Origin: Yoonia sp. | Lineage (GTDB): Bacteria > Pseudomonadota > Alphaproteobacteria > Rhodobacterales > Rhodobacteraceae | Direction: 5' to 3' | Assembly (NCBI RefSeq): GCF_018402175.1 | Contig: NZ_JAGYJK010000017.1 | Coordinates: 744,001 to 808,000, forward strand | Length of the DNA: 64,000 nucleotides | Shown here: piece by piece, positions 35,228 through 45,505 of the stretch | Numbering within the stretch: position 1 is the stretch's first letter | Layout of the letters: each line of letters starts with the position of its first letter | Made by a program: the position numbers and the translations under genes | Notes under the pieces: generated by a model | Database searches by the model: none | The model's input: only the letters and a program-made list of their open reading frames with translations | Told to the model about the DNA's origin: nothing

Positions 35228-36831
35228 TGGCCTATACGTCCGCAAACCAGCTCGAGCTTCTGCAAACCGCAGAGGCCGTGGCCCGCGAAAAGAACATCGA
35301 ACCCGGTCTGGTGGTCGAGGCGATGGAAGAATCGCTCGCCCGTGCGGCCAAGTCGCGTTACGGCGCGGAAATGGACATTCGCGTGAATATCGACCGCAAG
35401 ACAGGTCGCGCGACATTCACCCGCGTGCGCACCGTGGTCGCCGATGATGCGGTTGAAAACTATCAGGCCGAATTCACCGTCGCGCAGGCGAAGGATTACA
35501 TGACTGATCCCCAGATCGGTCAGGAATACAGTGAAGAAGTCCCCCCCGTTGAACTGGGCCGGATCGCCGCGCAATCGGCCAAGCAGGTGATCCTGCAAAA
35601 GGTCCGCGAAGCCGAGCGTGACAAGCAATACGAAGAATTCAAGGACCGCGCCGGCACCATCATCAATGCGCTGGTCAAGCGCGAGGAATACGGCAACGTC
35701 ATCGTTGACGTGGGTTCGGGCGAGGCTGTGCTGCGCCGCAACGAAAAGATCGGCCGCGAGGCGTACCGCCCCAACGACCGTATCCGTTGCTACATCAAAG
35801 AAGTCCGCCGCGAACAGCGCGGGCCGCAGATTTTCCTGTCGCGCACAGCGCCGGAATTCATGGCCGAATTGTTCAAGATGGAAGTCCCCGAAATCTATGA
35901 AGGCGTGATCGAGATCAAGGCCGTCGCCCGTGACCCCGGGTCGCGCGCCAAGATCGCGGTGATCAGCTATGACAGCTCGATCGACCCCGTGGGTGCCTGC
36001 GTCGGTATGCGCGGCAGCCGTGTGCAGGCCGTCGTGAACGAATTGCAGGGCGAAAAGATCGACATCATTCCTTGGAATGAAGACATGCCGACCTTCCTTG
36101 TGAACGCGCTACAGCCTGCCGAGGTGACCAAGGTCGTTCTGGACGAAGAAGCCGGCAAGATCGAAGTCGTCGTGCCTGATGAACAGCTGTCGCTGGCCAT
36201 CGGTCGCCGTGGTCAGAACGTGCGTCTGGCCAGCATGCTGACGGGTCTGGATATCGACATCCTGACCGAGGAAGAAGAATCCAAGCGCCGTCAGGCCGAA
36301 TTCGAAACCCGCACCAAGCTGTTCATGGATACGCTGGATCTGGATGAATTCTTTGCCCAGCTGCTGGTCGCCGAAGGCTTTACCAACCTCGAAGAGGTCG
36401 CCTATGTCGAACAGGACGAACTGCTGGTGATCGAAGGCGTCGATGAAGGCACTGCAGGCGAATTGCAGGCCCGTGCCCGCGACTATCTAGAGGCGCAGGC
36501 GAAAAAGGCGATGGATGCCGCGATTGCAACCGGCGTCGAACAAAGCCTGATTGATTTCGAAGGTCTGACACCGCAAATGCTCGAAGCTTTGGGCAAGGAC
36601 GGCGTCAAGACGCTGGAAGATTTCGCCACTTGCGCGGATTGGGAACTGGCCGGTGGCTGGACCACCGTCAACGGTGAACGTGTCAAGGATGACGGCGTGC
36701 TGGAACCCTTCGATGTGTCGCTGGAAGAAGCGCAGACCATGGTCATGACCGCACGCGTCATGCTGGGCTGGGTTGATCCGGACGAGTTGAACAAAGACGA
36801 CACCGACGCAACCGAGGAAGAGGAGGCCTGA
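35227..36831 (+). CDS. nusA: Transcription termination/antitermination factor NusA
   Basis: A 534-residue NusA: RNA polymerase-binding N-terminal domain, S1 domain (NVIVDVGSGEAVL), KH domains (SIDPVGACVGMRGSRVQAV and LSLAIGRRGQNVRLASML), then two C-terminal helix-hairpin-helix repeats and an acidic tail. It is intact and in the standard operon, and may autoregulate through the leader hairpin upstream of rimP. Confidence 0.96.
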   Translation: MAYTSANQLELLQTAEAVAREKNIEPGLVVEAMEESLARAAKSRYGAEMDIRVNIDRKTGRATFTRVRTVVADDAVENYQAEFTVAQAKDYMTDPQIGQEYSEEVPPVELGRIAAQSAKQVILQKVREAERDKQYEEFKDRAGTIINALVKREEYGNVIVDVGSGEAVLRRNEKIGREAYRPNDRIRCYIKEVRREQRGPQIFLSRTAPEFMAELFKMEVPEIYEGVIEIKAVARDPGSRAKIAVISYDSSIDPVGACVGMRGSRVQAVVNELQGEKIDIIPWNEDMPTFLVNALQPAEVTKVVLDEEAGKIEVVVPDEQLSLAIGRRGQNVRLASMLTGLDIDILTEEEESKRRQAEFETRTKLFMDTLDLDEFFAQLLVAEGFTNLEEVAYVEQDELLVIEGVDEGTAGELQARARDYLEAQAKKAMDAAIATGVEQSLIDFEGLTPQMLEALGKDGVKTLEDFATCADWELAGGWTTVNGERVKDDGVLEPFDVSLEEAQTMVMTARVMLGWVDPDELNKDDTDATEEEEA

Positions 36832-36852
36832 TCGGGCCTTCGGAGTAACACG

Positions 36853-37485
36853 ATGACGCGTGGCGGGCATAAAGATGAAAACGACGATGTCGAACGCAAA
36901 TGCATCGTCACCGGAGAGGTCCAGCCAAAGGCTGGGCTGATCCGGTTCGTCATCGGGCCTGACAATCAGGTCGTGCCGGATATTCTGGGCAAACTGCCCG
37001 GACGCGGCATCTATGTCACTGCCGACCGCGCCATTCTGGAACAGGCCCGCAAGGGCCAGTTTTCGCGGTCTGCCAAACAGGCGGTGACAGTGCCCGATGG
37101 TCTGTTGGACGAGGTCGAACGCCAGATCGCGCGCCGCACCGTTGACCTGATCGCCTTGACGCGCAAGGCGGGCCGTGCTGTCTGCGGCTTTGAAAAGGTC
37201 AAGGGCTGGCTGGCGGGCGGCGAACGTGTCCGCGTGCTGGTGCAAGCCTCTGACGGATCAGAGCGCGGCAAGACCAAGCTTTGGACGCCCGAAGGTGCCA
37301 GATACTTCGGTTGCCTGACGTCAGCTGAATTGGGTTTGGCTTTCGGACGTCAAAGTGTGATACATGGCGCGCTTGCGACTGGTGGACTCAGCGATCGTGT
37401 TGTAGAGGAAGCCACAAAGCTACGCGGATTACGCGAAGGGAACGGTGGCGATGGGGCCTCCGGGAAGGATAAAGAAGCTAGATGA
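36853..37485 (+). CDS. YlxR-like RNA-binding protein (DUF448) with L7Ae-like C-terminus
   Basis: The 210-residue protein begins with a basic YlxR/DUF448 domain ([21 protein letters not shown], then [12 protein letters not shown]). A second half with [19 protein letters not shown] resembles the L7Ae/L30e fold. This fused form is typical of the group. Probably nucleic-acid binding. It overlaps infB by four bases. Confidence 0.88.
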   Translation: MTRGGHKDENDDVERKCIVTGEVQPKAGLIRFVIGPDNQVVPDILGKLPGRGIYVTADRAILEQARKGQFSRSAKQAVTVPDGLLDEVERQIARRTVDLIALTRKAGRAVCGFEKVKGWLAGGERVRVLVQASDGSERGKTKLWTPEGARYFGCLTSAELGLAFGRQSVIHGALATGGLSDRVVEEATKLRGLREGNGGDGASGKDKEAR

Positions 37486-39974
37486 GCGATAACGACGGAA
37501 AAAAGCCACTCGGCCTTGGTGGGTCACGTCCAAGCAACGTGAAGCAAAGTTTCAGCCATGGGCGGACCAAAAACGTCGTGGTGGAAACCAAACGCAAACG
37601 CGTTGTGGTGCCCAAACCCGGTGCGGCCAAGCCCGCTGGATCGACTGGCGTGCAAATGGGCGGCGACCCGTCCAAGCGGCCTGCTGGCATTTCGGATGTC
37701 GAACTTGAACGCCGGATGAAAGCGTTGGCGATGGCCCGTGCGCGTGAAAGCGACGAAGCCGCCAAGCGTGAAGCCGAAGAAAAAGAACGCGCCGCCGAGC
37801 GCGAGGCGCGACGCGCCGAAATGGAAGCCAAAGAGGCCGAGGACCGCGAACGCGAAGAACGCGCCAAGGCCAAGGCAGACGAAGAAAAGCGCAAGGCAGA
37901 ACGCGCCGCCGCCAAGGTCAAGGCAGATACCGCCCCTGCGGGTGCCGATGCCAGCGCCCTGCCCGGTGAAAACGCCGTTGATCGCCCGTCTGCTGCCGGT
38001 CCCCGCAAGGTTGACCGCGAACGTGACGCCCGTGAAAAGGCCGCCAAAGCCAAGCCCGGCCGCGAAGACGATGGTCGCCGCGCCGGCAAGCTGACACTGA
38101 ACGATGCGCTGACCGGCCGCGAAGGTGGCCGCCAGCGGTCGATGGCTGCGATGAAACGCAAACAGGACCGCGCCCGCGCCAAGGCGATGGGCGGGTCTGC
38201 CGAACGCGAAAAAGTGTTCCGGGATGTGGCATTGCCACCTGCGATCACCGTGTCGGAACTGGCAAACCGGATGGCGGAACGTGTCGCCGACGTGGTCAAG
38301 GCCCTGATGAATAACGGGATCATGGCGACGCAGAATCAGTCGATTGACGCTGATACCGCCGAACTGATCATCGAGGAATTCGGCCACACCGTTGTGCGCG
38401 TCTCGGATGCCGACGTCGAAGACGTGATCAAACAGGTGCTTGATGATCCGAAAGATCTGATTTCGCGCCCACCGATTGTCACGATCATGGGCCACGTCGA
38501 CCACGGCAAGACATCGCTTCTTGATGCGATCCGTCATGCCAAGGTCGTCGCCGGAGAGGCGGGCGGAATCACCCAGCATATCGGTGCCTATCAGGTGAAA
38601 ACCGATGGCGGGTCGCTGTTGACCTTCCTTGATACGCCGGGCCACGCCGCCTTTACTTCGATGCGGTCGCGCGGGGCGCAGGTGACGGATATCGTCGTGC
38701 TGGTGGTTGCCGCCGATGACGCCGTGATGCCGCAGACGATCGAGGCGATCAACCATGCGAAAGCGGCCAAAGTGCCGATGATCGTGGCCATCAACAAGAT
38801 CGACAAGCCATCCGCCAACCCCGACAAGGTCCGCACCGACCTGTTGATGCACGAAGTCGTCGTCGAAAAGATGTCGGGCGATGTGCAGGATGTCGAAGTT
38901 TCCGCACTGACGGGCAAGGGTCTGGATAACCTGCTCGAAGCCATCGCGCTGCAGGCGGAAATCCTTGAACTGAAAGCCAACCCTGATCGCGCTGCCGTCG
39001 GTGCCGTGATCGAGGCGCAGCTTGACGTGGGCCGTGGCCCCGTGGCGACCGTTCTGATCCAGAACGGTACCCTGCGGCAGGGCGATATCTTTGTTGTCGG
39101 CGAACAATACGGCAAGGTCCGTGCGCTGATCAATGACAAGGGCGAACGCGTGGCCGAAGCGGGCCCCGCCGTTCCTGTCGAGGTGCTTGGTCTGAACGGC
39201 ACGCCAGAGGCTGGCGACGTGCTGAACGTCGTCGCGACAGAGGCGCAAGCGCGCGAAATTGCGGAATACCGTGAAAAAGCGTCCAAGGAAAAACGTGCCG
39301 TTGCAGGTGCTGCGACAACGCTGGAACAGCTGATGGCGAACGCCAAGGCGAACCAGAACGTCAGCGAATTGCCCATCGTGGTCAAAGCCGACGTGCAGGG
39401 GTCTGCCGAAGCAATCGTGCAGGCGATGGAAAAGATCGGCAATGACGAAGTCCGCGTGCGCGTGCTGCACTCGGGTGTCGGTGCGATCACCGAATCCGAT
39501 ATTGGTCTGGCCGAGGCTTCGGGCGCACCTGTTTTCGGCTTTAACGTGCGTGCCAATGCGACGGCGCGGGCATCGGCCAACCAGAAGGGCGTGGAGATCC
39601 GGTATTATTCGGTGATCTATGATCTTGTGGATGACGTGAAGAAGGCCGCATCGGGCCTGTTGTCTGCCGAAATCCGCGAAAAGTTCATCGGCTATGCCAC
39701 CATCAAGGACGTCTTCAAAGTGTCCAATGTGGGCAAGGTTGCGGGCTGTCTCGTCACCGAAGGTGTGGCGCGCCGCTCTGCCGGTGTGCGCCTGTTGCGC
39801 GACAATGTCGTAATACACGAAGGCACGCTGAAGACCCTCAAACGCTTCAAGGACGAAGTGGCAGAGGTCCAGTCGGGTCAGGAATGTGGTATGGCTTTTG
39901 AAGCCTATGATGATGTCCGTCCCGGTGATGTGATCGAGATTTTCGAACGGGAATCGGTCGAACGGAACCTGTAA
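37482..39974 (+). CDS. infB: Translation initiation factor IF-2
   Basis: An 830-residue GTPase. The N-terminal third is a charged Ala/Glu/Arg coiled region (about residues 80-155). An IF2-N domain follows, then the G domain [20 protein letters not shown] near residue 336 with DTPGHAAF and INKIDKP. The C-terminal domains carry the conserved [13 protein letters not shown]. It is intact over nearly 2.5 kb, which is informative because many non-essential neighbours are frameshifted. Confidence 0.97.
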   Translation: MSDNDGKKPLGLGGSRPSNVKQSFSHGRTKNVVVETKRKRVVVPKPGAAKPAGSTGVQMGGDPSKRPAGISDVELERRMKALAMARARESDEAAKREAEEKERAAEREARRAEMEAKEAEDREREERAKAKADEEKRKAERAAAKVKADTAPAGADASALPGENAVDRPSAAGPRKVDRERDAREKAAKAKPGREDDGRRAGKLTLNDALTGREGGRQRSMAAMKRKQDRARAKAMGGSAEREKVFRDVALPPAITVSELANRMAERVADVVKALMNNGIMATQNQSIDADTAELIIEEFGHTVVRVSDADVEDVIKQVLDDPKDLISRPPIVTIMGHVDHGKTSLLDAIRHAKVVAGEAGGITQHIGAYQVKTDGGSLLTFLDTPGHAAFTSMRSRGAQVTDIVVLVVAADDAVMPQTIEAINHAKAAKVPMIVAINKIDKPSANPDKVRTDLLMHEVVVEKMSGDVQDVEVSALTGKGLDNLLEAIALQAEILELKANPDRAAVGAVIEAQLDVGRGPVATVLIQNGTLRQGDIFVVGEQYGKVRALINDKGERVAEAGPAVPVEVLGLNGTPEAGDVLNVVATEAQAREIAEYREKASKEKRAVAGAATTLEQLMANAKANQNVSELPIVVKADVQGSAEAIVQAMEKIGNDEVRVRVLHSGVGAITESDIGLAEASGAPVFGFNVRANATARASANQKGVEIRYYSVIYDLVDDVKKAASGLLSAEIREKFIGYATIKDVFKVSNVGKVAGCLVTEGVARRSAGVRLLRDNVVIHEGTLKTLKRFKDEVAEVQSGQECGMAFEAYDDVRPGDVIEIFERESVERNL

Positions 39975-39993
39975 TCAGGTTTTGTTGAATGAC

Positions 39994-40022
39994 AAAGGGC
40001 GGCCCAATGGGCCGCCCTTTTG
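39994..40022 (+). terminator. Rho-independent terminator after infB
   Basis: Stem AAAGGGCGGCCC / GGGCCGCCCTTT with an AAT loop and T run. As a near-symmetric structure it can also stop the converging mutT-like gene. A second hairpin, GTAGGGTGG / CCACCCTAC at 40024-40049, abuts the mutT-like stop codon. Confidence 0.85.
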
Positions 40023-40050
40023 CGTAGGGTGGAACACGATCCACCCTACC

Positions 40051-40450
40051 CTACAACCAGTCCCGCAGGATCGGGATCAGCGGTATGTCCGCCGCTGGCA
40101 TCGGATAGTCGCGCAAATCACTGGGCCGCACCCATTTAAGCGCCTGCCCCTCGCGCGATTGGGGCGTCCCTTCCCATTTGCGACAGGCAAACAGTGGCAT
40201 CAGCAGATGAAAATCGGCATAGGCATGGCTGGCAAAGGTTAGCGGCGCAAGGCAGGACGCCCATGTGCCGATCCCCAATTCCTCGTGCAATTCACGGATC
40301 AGCGCGGCCTCGGGGGTTTCGCCCTGTTCGACCTTGCCGCCCGGAAATTCCCACAGGCCCGCCATCGACCTTGCCTTCGGGGCGCTGCGCCAGCAGCACC
40401 CGCCCATCTGCGTCGATCAGCGCAACAGCCGAGACCAGAACCAGCTTCAC
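40051..40450 (-). pseudogene. mutT: MutT-like Nudix hydrolase (8-oxo-dGTP diphosphatase), one frameshift
   Basis: The start is a GTG at 40450 overlapping the argJ stop, giving [20 protein letters not shown]. One extra base near 40369 (in [17 protein letters not shown]) breaks the frame inside the substrate loop. The second frame carries the Nudix box [24 protein letters not shown] and the MutT C-terminal [14 protein letters not shown]. Restored length is about 132 residues. Loss would raise A:T to C:G mutations. The argJ-mutT order is usual for the group. Confidence 0.88.
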
Positions 40451-41664
40451 GACCGGTAATCGGCGTTGATGTCGATATAGCCATGCGTCAGATCGCAGGT
40501 CCAGACGGTGCTGTGCCCTGACCCCAACCCCAGATCGACGCCAATCAGCAGTTCGGCGTTTTTCATATAGGCGCTGGCTGCATCCTCGGAATAATCCGGC
40601 GCGCGCCAGCCATTTTCAGCCACGGTGATATCACCGAACCGGATCGACAGCTTGTCCCTGTCTGCCTGCGCGCCGGATTTACCGACAGCCATAACGATCC
40701 GGCCCCAGTTGGCATCTTCGCCCGCGATGGCGGTTTTAACCAAGGGACTGTTGGCAATCGCCATCGCCACCTTGCGCGCGTCGGCATCATCGGTGGCACC
40801 TGTCACCGCTACGGTCACGAATTTGGTCGCGCCTTCGCCGTCACGCACGACCTGATGCGCAAGGTCCAGCATCACGCCATGCAGGGCCGCAGCAAAATCG
40901 GCATTGCCGGTGACATCCACACCTGATGCCCCCGTCGCCACCGCGATCAGGCTGTCGGATGTCGATGTGTCGCTGTCCACGGTGATACAGTTGAACGTCT
41001 GGTCATTGTGCTGTGACACCAGCGCTTGTAGCGCCTCCTGCCCAATCAGCGCATCGGTAAAGATATAGACCAGCATCGTCGCCATATCAGGAGCGATCAT
41101 GCCCGAGCCTTTGGCGATGCCTGCAATCTGCACGGTCTGGCCGCCAATCGTGACGCTGGCACTCGCCCCTTTGGGGAACGTGTCGGTCGTCATGATCGCG
41201 CGGGCGGCATCCTTGATCGCGGCTTCAGTCTGGCCTGCGTGCAGCTCTGCCAGTTTGGCGATGATGCGGTCATGCGGCAACGGTTCACCGATAACACCTG
41301 TCGAGGCCGTAAAGACCCGTCCGACCGGCACAGCGGTCAGGCCAGCCACAGCGTGCGTCAGGGCGGCGACGCTGGCGACTCCATTCTTGCCGGTAAAGGC
41401 GTTGGAATTGCCCGAGTTGACAAGGATCGCGGCGGCACCGGTGGGATCGCTGCCCAGCTTTGCCTGACAATCCAGCACGGGCGCAGACCGCGTGGCGGAC
41501 CGGGTGAACACCCCCGCCACCGCAGATCCCGGCGCTGCGATGGCCAGCATCACATCGGTGCGGTTGTGATATTTTACCCCCGCCGCAGCGCTGGCAAAAG
41601 TCACGCCCGCGATCACGGGCAAGTCGGGAAAGTGCGCAGGCGCAAGTGGCGAGGTTTTCATCAT
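40447..41664 (-). CDS. argJ: Bifunctional glutamate N-acetyltransferase / amino-acid acetyltransferase
   Basis: A 405-residue ArgJ that transfers acetyl from N-acetylornithine to glutamate in the arginine cycle. It is made as one chain that cleaves itself before the Thr in KGSGMIAPDMATMLVYIFTD. The C-terminus DLTHGYIDINADYRS is diagnostic. It is three bases after the parvulin gene, in the same direction. Together with argG, arginine synthesis is intact here. Confidence 0.95.
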   Translation of the reverse strand: MMKTSPLAPAHFPDLPVIAGVTFASAAAGVKYHNRTDVMLAIAAPGSAVAGVFTRSATRSAPVLDCQAKLGSDPTGAAAILVNSGNSNAFTGKNGVASVAALTHAVAGLTAVPVGRVFTASTGVIGEPLPHDRIIAKLAELHAGQTEAAIKDAARAIMTTDTFPKGASASVTIGGQTVQIAGIAKGSGMIAPDMATMLVYIFTDALIGQEALQALVSQHNDQTFNCITVDSDTSTSDSLIAVATGASGVDVTGNADFAAALHGVMLDLAHQVVRDGEGATKFVTVAVTGATDDADARKVAMAIANSPLVKTAIAGEDANWGRIVMAVGKSGAQADRDKLSIRFGDITVAENGWRAPDYSEDAASAYMKNAELLIGVDLGLGSGHSTVWTCDLTHGYIDINADYRS

Positions 41665-41667
41665 AGA

Positions 41668-42510
41668 TTAATCCAGCAGTTCAACTTGATTGATCACGCT
41701 TGGGTCGAATGCGCCTTCTTCGGGGCGTTCGACTGTTGTCGCGGCGGATAGTTCGTCCAGATATGCGATGACGGCAGCCTCTTGCAGTTCGGCGCTCAAC
41801 TGCTGGACGACCTGTTCAAAAGTCGGGGCCGGACGGGCGCGCTGATCTGTCAGCGTAACGATATGCCAGCCGAATTGGGTTTCAAACGGGTCGGAAATTT
41901 CGCCGATTTCCAGCGCCATGACAGCTGTTTCAAATTCTTCGACCATCGCGCCTGACCCGAACCAGCCCAGGTCACCACCATTGGCACTAGTGACGTCGGT
42001 CGAGACTGCGGCTGCAACATCTGCAAAGGCTTCGCCTGCGTCAAGCTGCGCCTTGGCGGCGTTCGCCTCGTCCTCAGTGGCGACCAGCAGATGTGCTGCG
42101 CGGAATTCGGGGGTCTCGGGCGCATCGGAAAAGCGGTCCTGATAGGCCTGTTGCAGCAGCTCCTGTGTGATGGATGTTTGCGTGATATCGTTGATCACCT
42201 GTGCGGCCATCAGGGAACGTTGTTCGTTCTGGATCGTATAGATTACACTGGGTGGCGTGGTTTCCAGCGCATCCGCCAAAAGCTGTTGCTGCACGAGTTG
42301 ATCCACCAGTCCGGTGAACAGAACGTCGTCAGGAAACTGCGCATATTGGGCCGGCAGCATGGACCGAGCGATGATCAGTTCACCCACGGTGATTTCGGTA
42401 TCGCCGACCTTGGCGACCACTGTGTCAGCCGTCACATCCTGCGCGAAAGCACCCGTGGTGATCGACAGCGAAACGGCCATAGCCCCCAAAAATGTTACAT
42501 GTTTCATCAT
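41668..42510 (-). CDS. Periplasmic parvulin-type peptidyl-prolyl isomerase
   Basis: A 280-residue exported PPIase of the SurA/PrsA kind. The signal peptide is MMKHVTFLGAMAVSLSITTGAFA followed by QDV. The N-terminal chaperone helices end near residue 130. The parvulin domain has FRAAHLLVATEDEANAAK, GGDLGWFGSGAMVEEFE and FGWHIVTLTDQR. Divergent from secA, matching a role in folding secreted proteins. A second ATG one codon in is equally possible. Confidence 0.9.
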   Translation of the reverse strand: MMKHVTFLGAMAVSLSITTGAFAQDVTADTVVAKVGDTEITVGELIIARSMLPAQYAQFPDDVLFTGLVDQLVQQQLLADALETTPPSVIYTIQNEQRSLMAAQVINDITQTSITQELLQQAYQDRFSDAPETPEFRAAHLLVATEDEANAAKAQLDAGEAFADVAAAVSTDVTSANGGDLGWFGSGAMVEEFETAVMALEIGEISDPFETQFGWHIVTLTDQRARPAPTFEQVVQQLSAELQEAAVIAYLDELSAATTVERPEEGAFDPSVINQVELLD

Positions 42511-42547
42511 TAAACGATCCCTTGATAGGCCGCGCAGCCGCCCGGCG

Positions 42548-42576
42548 TTGACACTCTATATCCGGCCCCTTACATC
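42548..42576 (+). promoter_or_regulatory. Candidate sigma-70 promoter of secA
   Basis: TTGACA (42548-42553), 17-base spacer, TACATC (42571-42576), about 130 bp before the secA start at 42706, in the 195-bp space between the parvulin gene and secA. Confidence 0.4.
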
Positions 42577-42705
42577 CCAAGAGTGCCTTTAGGAGGCCGG
42601 AAGTAGAGCAGATTTGGCCCCTTTGTAAGTGGCTGGTGACCTGCCTACAAGCAACCTCCTGTCAAATAGATGTCAGACAGGCGCGACCGCGTCGGTGGAG
42701 TAAAT

Positions 42706-45396
42706 ATGCTGGGTATCGGATCACTTGCCAAAAAGGTATTTGGCTCTGCCAATGACCGCAAAGTCAAATCCGCCCGGCCTTTGGTGGCGCAGATTAACGC
42801 GCTGGAACCGCAGTTTCAGGCGCTGAGTGATGATGATCTGAAGGCCAAGACCCAGGAATTCCGCGACCGTGCGTTGAAAGGCGAAAGCCTTGACGCGCTG
42901 CTGCCCGAAGCTTTTGCCAATTGCCGCGAGGCCGCGCGCCGTGCGCTTGGTCTGCGGGCGTTTGATACGCAATTGCTGGGCGGTATCTTTCTGCATCAGG
43001 GCAATATCGCGGAAATGAAGACCGGTGAAGGCAAGACGCTTGTCGCCACCTTCCCGGCCTATCTGAACGCGCTGACCGGCAAGGGCGTGCATATCGTCAC
43101 CGTGAACGATTATCTTGCCCGCCGCGATGCCGAATGGATGAGCAAGGTCTACGGCGCCTTGGGCATGACAACCGGCGTCGTCGTGCCCGAACAGGGCGAG
43201 GCTGACAAAAAGGCCGCTTATGCCTGTGATGTTACCTATGCCACGAACAACGAACTGGGGTTCGATTATCTGCGCGACAACATGAAATCCGAACTCGACC
43301 AGATGTACCAGCGCTACCACAATTTTGCGATCGTGGATGAGGTGGACAGCATCCTGATCGACGAGGCGCGCACGCCGCTGATCATTTCCGGCCCCGCGCA
43401 GGACCGCAGCGAAATGTATGCCGCGATCAACAAGGTGATCCCCGATATCCTGCCCGAACATTACACCCTGGATGAAAAGGCCCGTCAGGCGACATTCACC
43501 GAGGAAGGCAACGATTTCCTTGAAGAAAGGCTATCAGCTCTTGGCCTGCTTCCCGACGGTCAGACGCTTTATGACCCCGAAAGCGCCACGCTGGTCCATC
43601 ATGTCAGCCAAGCCTTGCGCGCGCATGTCCTGTTCACCCGCGAAAAAGATTACATCGTCCGCGATGATCAAGTCGTGTTGATCGACGAATTCACTGGCCG
43701 GATGATGACGGGCCGTCGCCTGTCCGATGGTCTGCATCAGGCGATCGAGGCCAAGGAAGGCGTGGGGATCAAGCCCGAAAACGTGACACTCGCCTCTGTC
43801 ACCTTTCAGAATTATTTCCGGCTGTATGATAAGCTGGGCGGCATGACCGGCACCGCCGCGACCGAAGCCGACGAATTCCGCGAAATCTATAACCTTGGGG
43901 TGGTCGAGGTGCCGACCAACCGCCCTGTCGCACGGGCCGACGAACATGATCAGGTTTACCGCACCGCCAAGGAAAAATTCGATGGCGTCGTCGCGGAGAT
44001 CAAGCAAGCCCATGCCAAGGGGCAGCCGATCCTTGTGGGGACGACATCCATCGAAAAGTCCGAGTTTCTGGCCGGGCTGCTGCGCGCCGAAGGGATCACC
44101 TTCAACGTGCTGAACGCCCGCCAGCATGAACAAGAGGCGCAGATCGTCGCCGATGCCGGCAAGTTGAACGCCGTGACCATCGCCACCAATATGGCCGGTC
44201 GCGGCACCGACATCCAGCTGGGCGGCAACGTGGAAATGCGCGTCCTGCAAGCCTTGGCCACCGACCCGCAGGCCGACCCGGAGGCATTGCGCGCCCGGAT
44301 CGAAGCCGAAGTCGCCGACGAAAAAGAAAAGGTCAAAGCCGCGGGCGGATTGTTCGTGCTGGCCACCGAACGCCACGAAAGCCGCCGGATCGACAACCAG
44401 CTGCGCGGCCGGTCGGGCCGTCAGGGTGATCCGGGGCGGTCCACGTTCTTTTTGTCGCTCGAGGACGATCTGATGCGGATTTTCGGGTCGGAACGGCTAG
44501 AAAAGGTGCTGTCCGGTCTGGGCATGAAAGAAGGCGAAGCCATCGTTCACCCTTGGGTCAACAAATCGCTGGAACGCGCGCAGGCCAAGGTCGAGGCGCG
44601 CAACTTTGACATCCGCAAACAATTGCTGAAATTCGACGATGTGATGAACGAACAGCGCAAGGTCGTGTTTTCCCAACGCCGCGAGATTATGGAATCCGCT
44701 GATCTGGCCGATGTCGTCAAGGATATGCGTGATCAGGTGGTCGACGATCTGGTCACGATCCACATGCCGCCGAAATCCTACGCCGATCAATGGGATGCCG
44801 AAGGTTTGCAGGCCGATGTCGTGGCCCACCTTGGGCTCGAACTGCCTGTCGTCGATTGGGCCGCCGAGGAAGGCGTGGATGACGATGTCATGCGTGAACG
44901 GCTGGAACAGGCGGCAGATAAATACATGGGCGAAAAGGCCGATGCCTTTGGTGCCGAGACGATGCGCAATGTCGAAAAGCAGATTCTGCTGAAAACAATT
45001 GATGAAAAATGGCGCGAACATCTGCTGACGCTGGAACATCTGCGCTCTGTCGTCGGGATGCGTGGCTATGCCCAGCGTGACCCGCTCAACGAATACAAGA
45101 CCGAAGGATTCCAGTTATTCGAAAAACTGCTGGACAGTCTGCGCACGGATGTGACCAAGAAACTGTCGCAGATCCGGCCCATGTCGAAAGAAGAACAGGA
45201 GCGCATGATCGCCCAGTTCCGCCAGCAACAGGCGGCAGCAGCAGCAGCGATGGCAGCGCCTGCCATGGCGGCACCTGAAGGCGCGCGTGACGGTTTTGAC
45301 GAAAACGATCTGGCGACCTGGGGCAATCCGGGCCGCAACGACCTATGCCCCTGCGGATCGGGAAAAAAGTTCAAACACTGTCATGGACGTATATAA
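42706..45396 (+). CDS. secA: Preprotein translocase ATPase SecA
   Basis: An 896-residue motor for protein export. The start at 42706 ([19 protein letters not shown]) has GGAG upstream; the 12-codon longer frame is not needed. Walker A is [20 protein letters not shown], and [20 protein letters not shown] and [13 protein letters not shown] are conserved. The C-terminal zinc SEC-C motif [14 protein letters not shown] ends four codons before the stop. The last six codons lie in an integration core, so the C-terminal residues after HGR are supplied by the inserted element. Confidence 0.97.
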   Translation: MLGIGSLAKKVFGSANDRKVKSARPLVAQINALEPQFQALSDDDLKAKTQEFRDRALKGESLDALLPEAFANCREAARRALGLRAFDTQLLGGIFLHQGNIAEMKTGEGKTLVATFPAYLNALTGKGVHIVTVNDYLARRDAEWMSKVYGALGMTTGVVVPEQGEADKKAAYACDVTYATNNELGFDYLRDNMKSELDQMYQRYHNFAIVDEVDSILIDEARTPLIISGPAQDRSEMYAAINKVIPDILPEHYTLDEKARQATFTEEGNDFLEERLSALGLLPDGQTLYDPESATLVHHVSQALRAHVLFTREKDYIVRDDQVVLIDEFTGRMMTGRRLSDGLHQAIEAKEGVGIKPENVTLASVTFQNYFRLYDKLGGMTGTAATEADEFREIYNLGVVEVPTNRPVARADEHDQVYRTAKEKFDGVVAEIKQAHAKGQPILVGTTSIEKSEFLAGLLRAEGITFNVLNARQHEQEAQIVADAGKLNAVTIATNMAGRGTDIQLGGNVEMRVLQALATDPQADPEALRARIEAEVADEKEKVKAAGGLFVLATERHESRRIDNQLRGRSGRQGDPGRSTFFLSLEDDLMRIFGSERLEKVLSGLGMKEGEAIVHPWVNKSLERAQAKVEARNFDIRKQLLKFDDVMNEQRKVVFSQRREIMESADLADVVKDMRDQVVDDLVTIHMPPKSYADQWDAEGLQADVVAHLGLELPVVDWAAEEGVDDDVMRERLEQAADKYMGEKADAFGAETMRNVEKQILLKTIDEKWREHLLTLEHLRSVVGMRGYAQRDPLNEYKTEGFQLFEKLLDSLRTDVTKKLSQIRPMSKEEQERMIAQFRQQQAAAAAAMAAPAMAAPEGARDGFDENDLATWGNPGRNDLCPCGSGKKFKHCHGRI
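45370..45389 (+). other. Left attachment core (att) of integrative element, inside secA 3' end
   Basis: TTCAAACACTGTCATGGACG encodes the SecA residues FKHCHGR. The same 20 bases recur at 62098 with only two differences, both at third codon positions. Composition changes at once to lower GC and an integrase gene begins 100 bp downstream. This identifies the left junction of an element that uses the 3' end of secA. Confidence 0.85.
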
Positions 45397-45424
45397 ATCT
45401 GTTTAATAACAGTGACTTAACAAT

Positions 45425-45505
45425 CAATTGCATAGCATAAAATGTTATGCAATTGTTATGCAAATGGCGATTTTGCATAGGGTGTTAGGCATTTGTTAGG
45501 CAAAA
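45425..45505. repeat. Integrase arm-like repeats and inverted repeat next to left att
   Basis: CAATTGCATA (45425-45434) and its inverse TATGCAATTG (45446-45455) form a 10-bp inverted repeat. GCAATTGTTATGCAAA (45449-45464) and GCATTTGTTAGGCAAAA (45489-45505) are direct repeats 40 bp apart. The same pair with the same spacing lies next to the second att at 62177 and 62217. The second repeat overlaps the integrase start, so integrase may control its own expression. Confidence 0.7.

Noticed and set aside
37524-39818. Antisense open frame of 764 codons opposite infB
   Set aside because: High-GC codon bias of infB leaves the opposite strand open. The sequence has no family features and lies wholly under a conserved essential gene.
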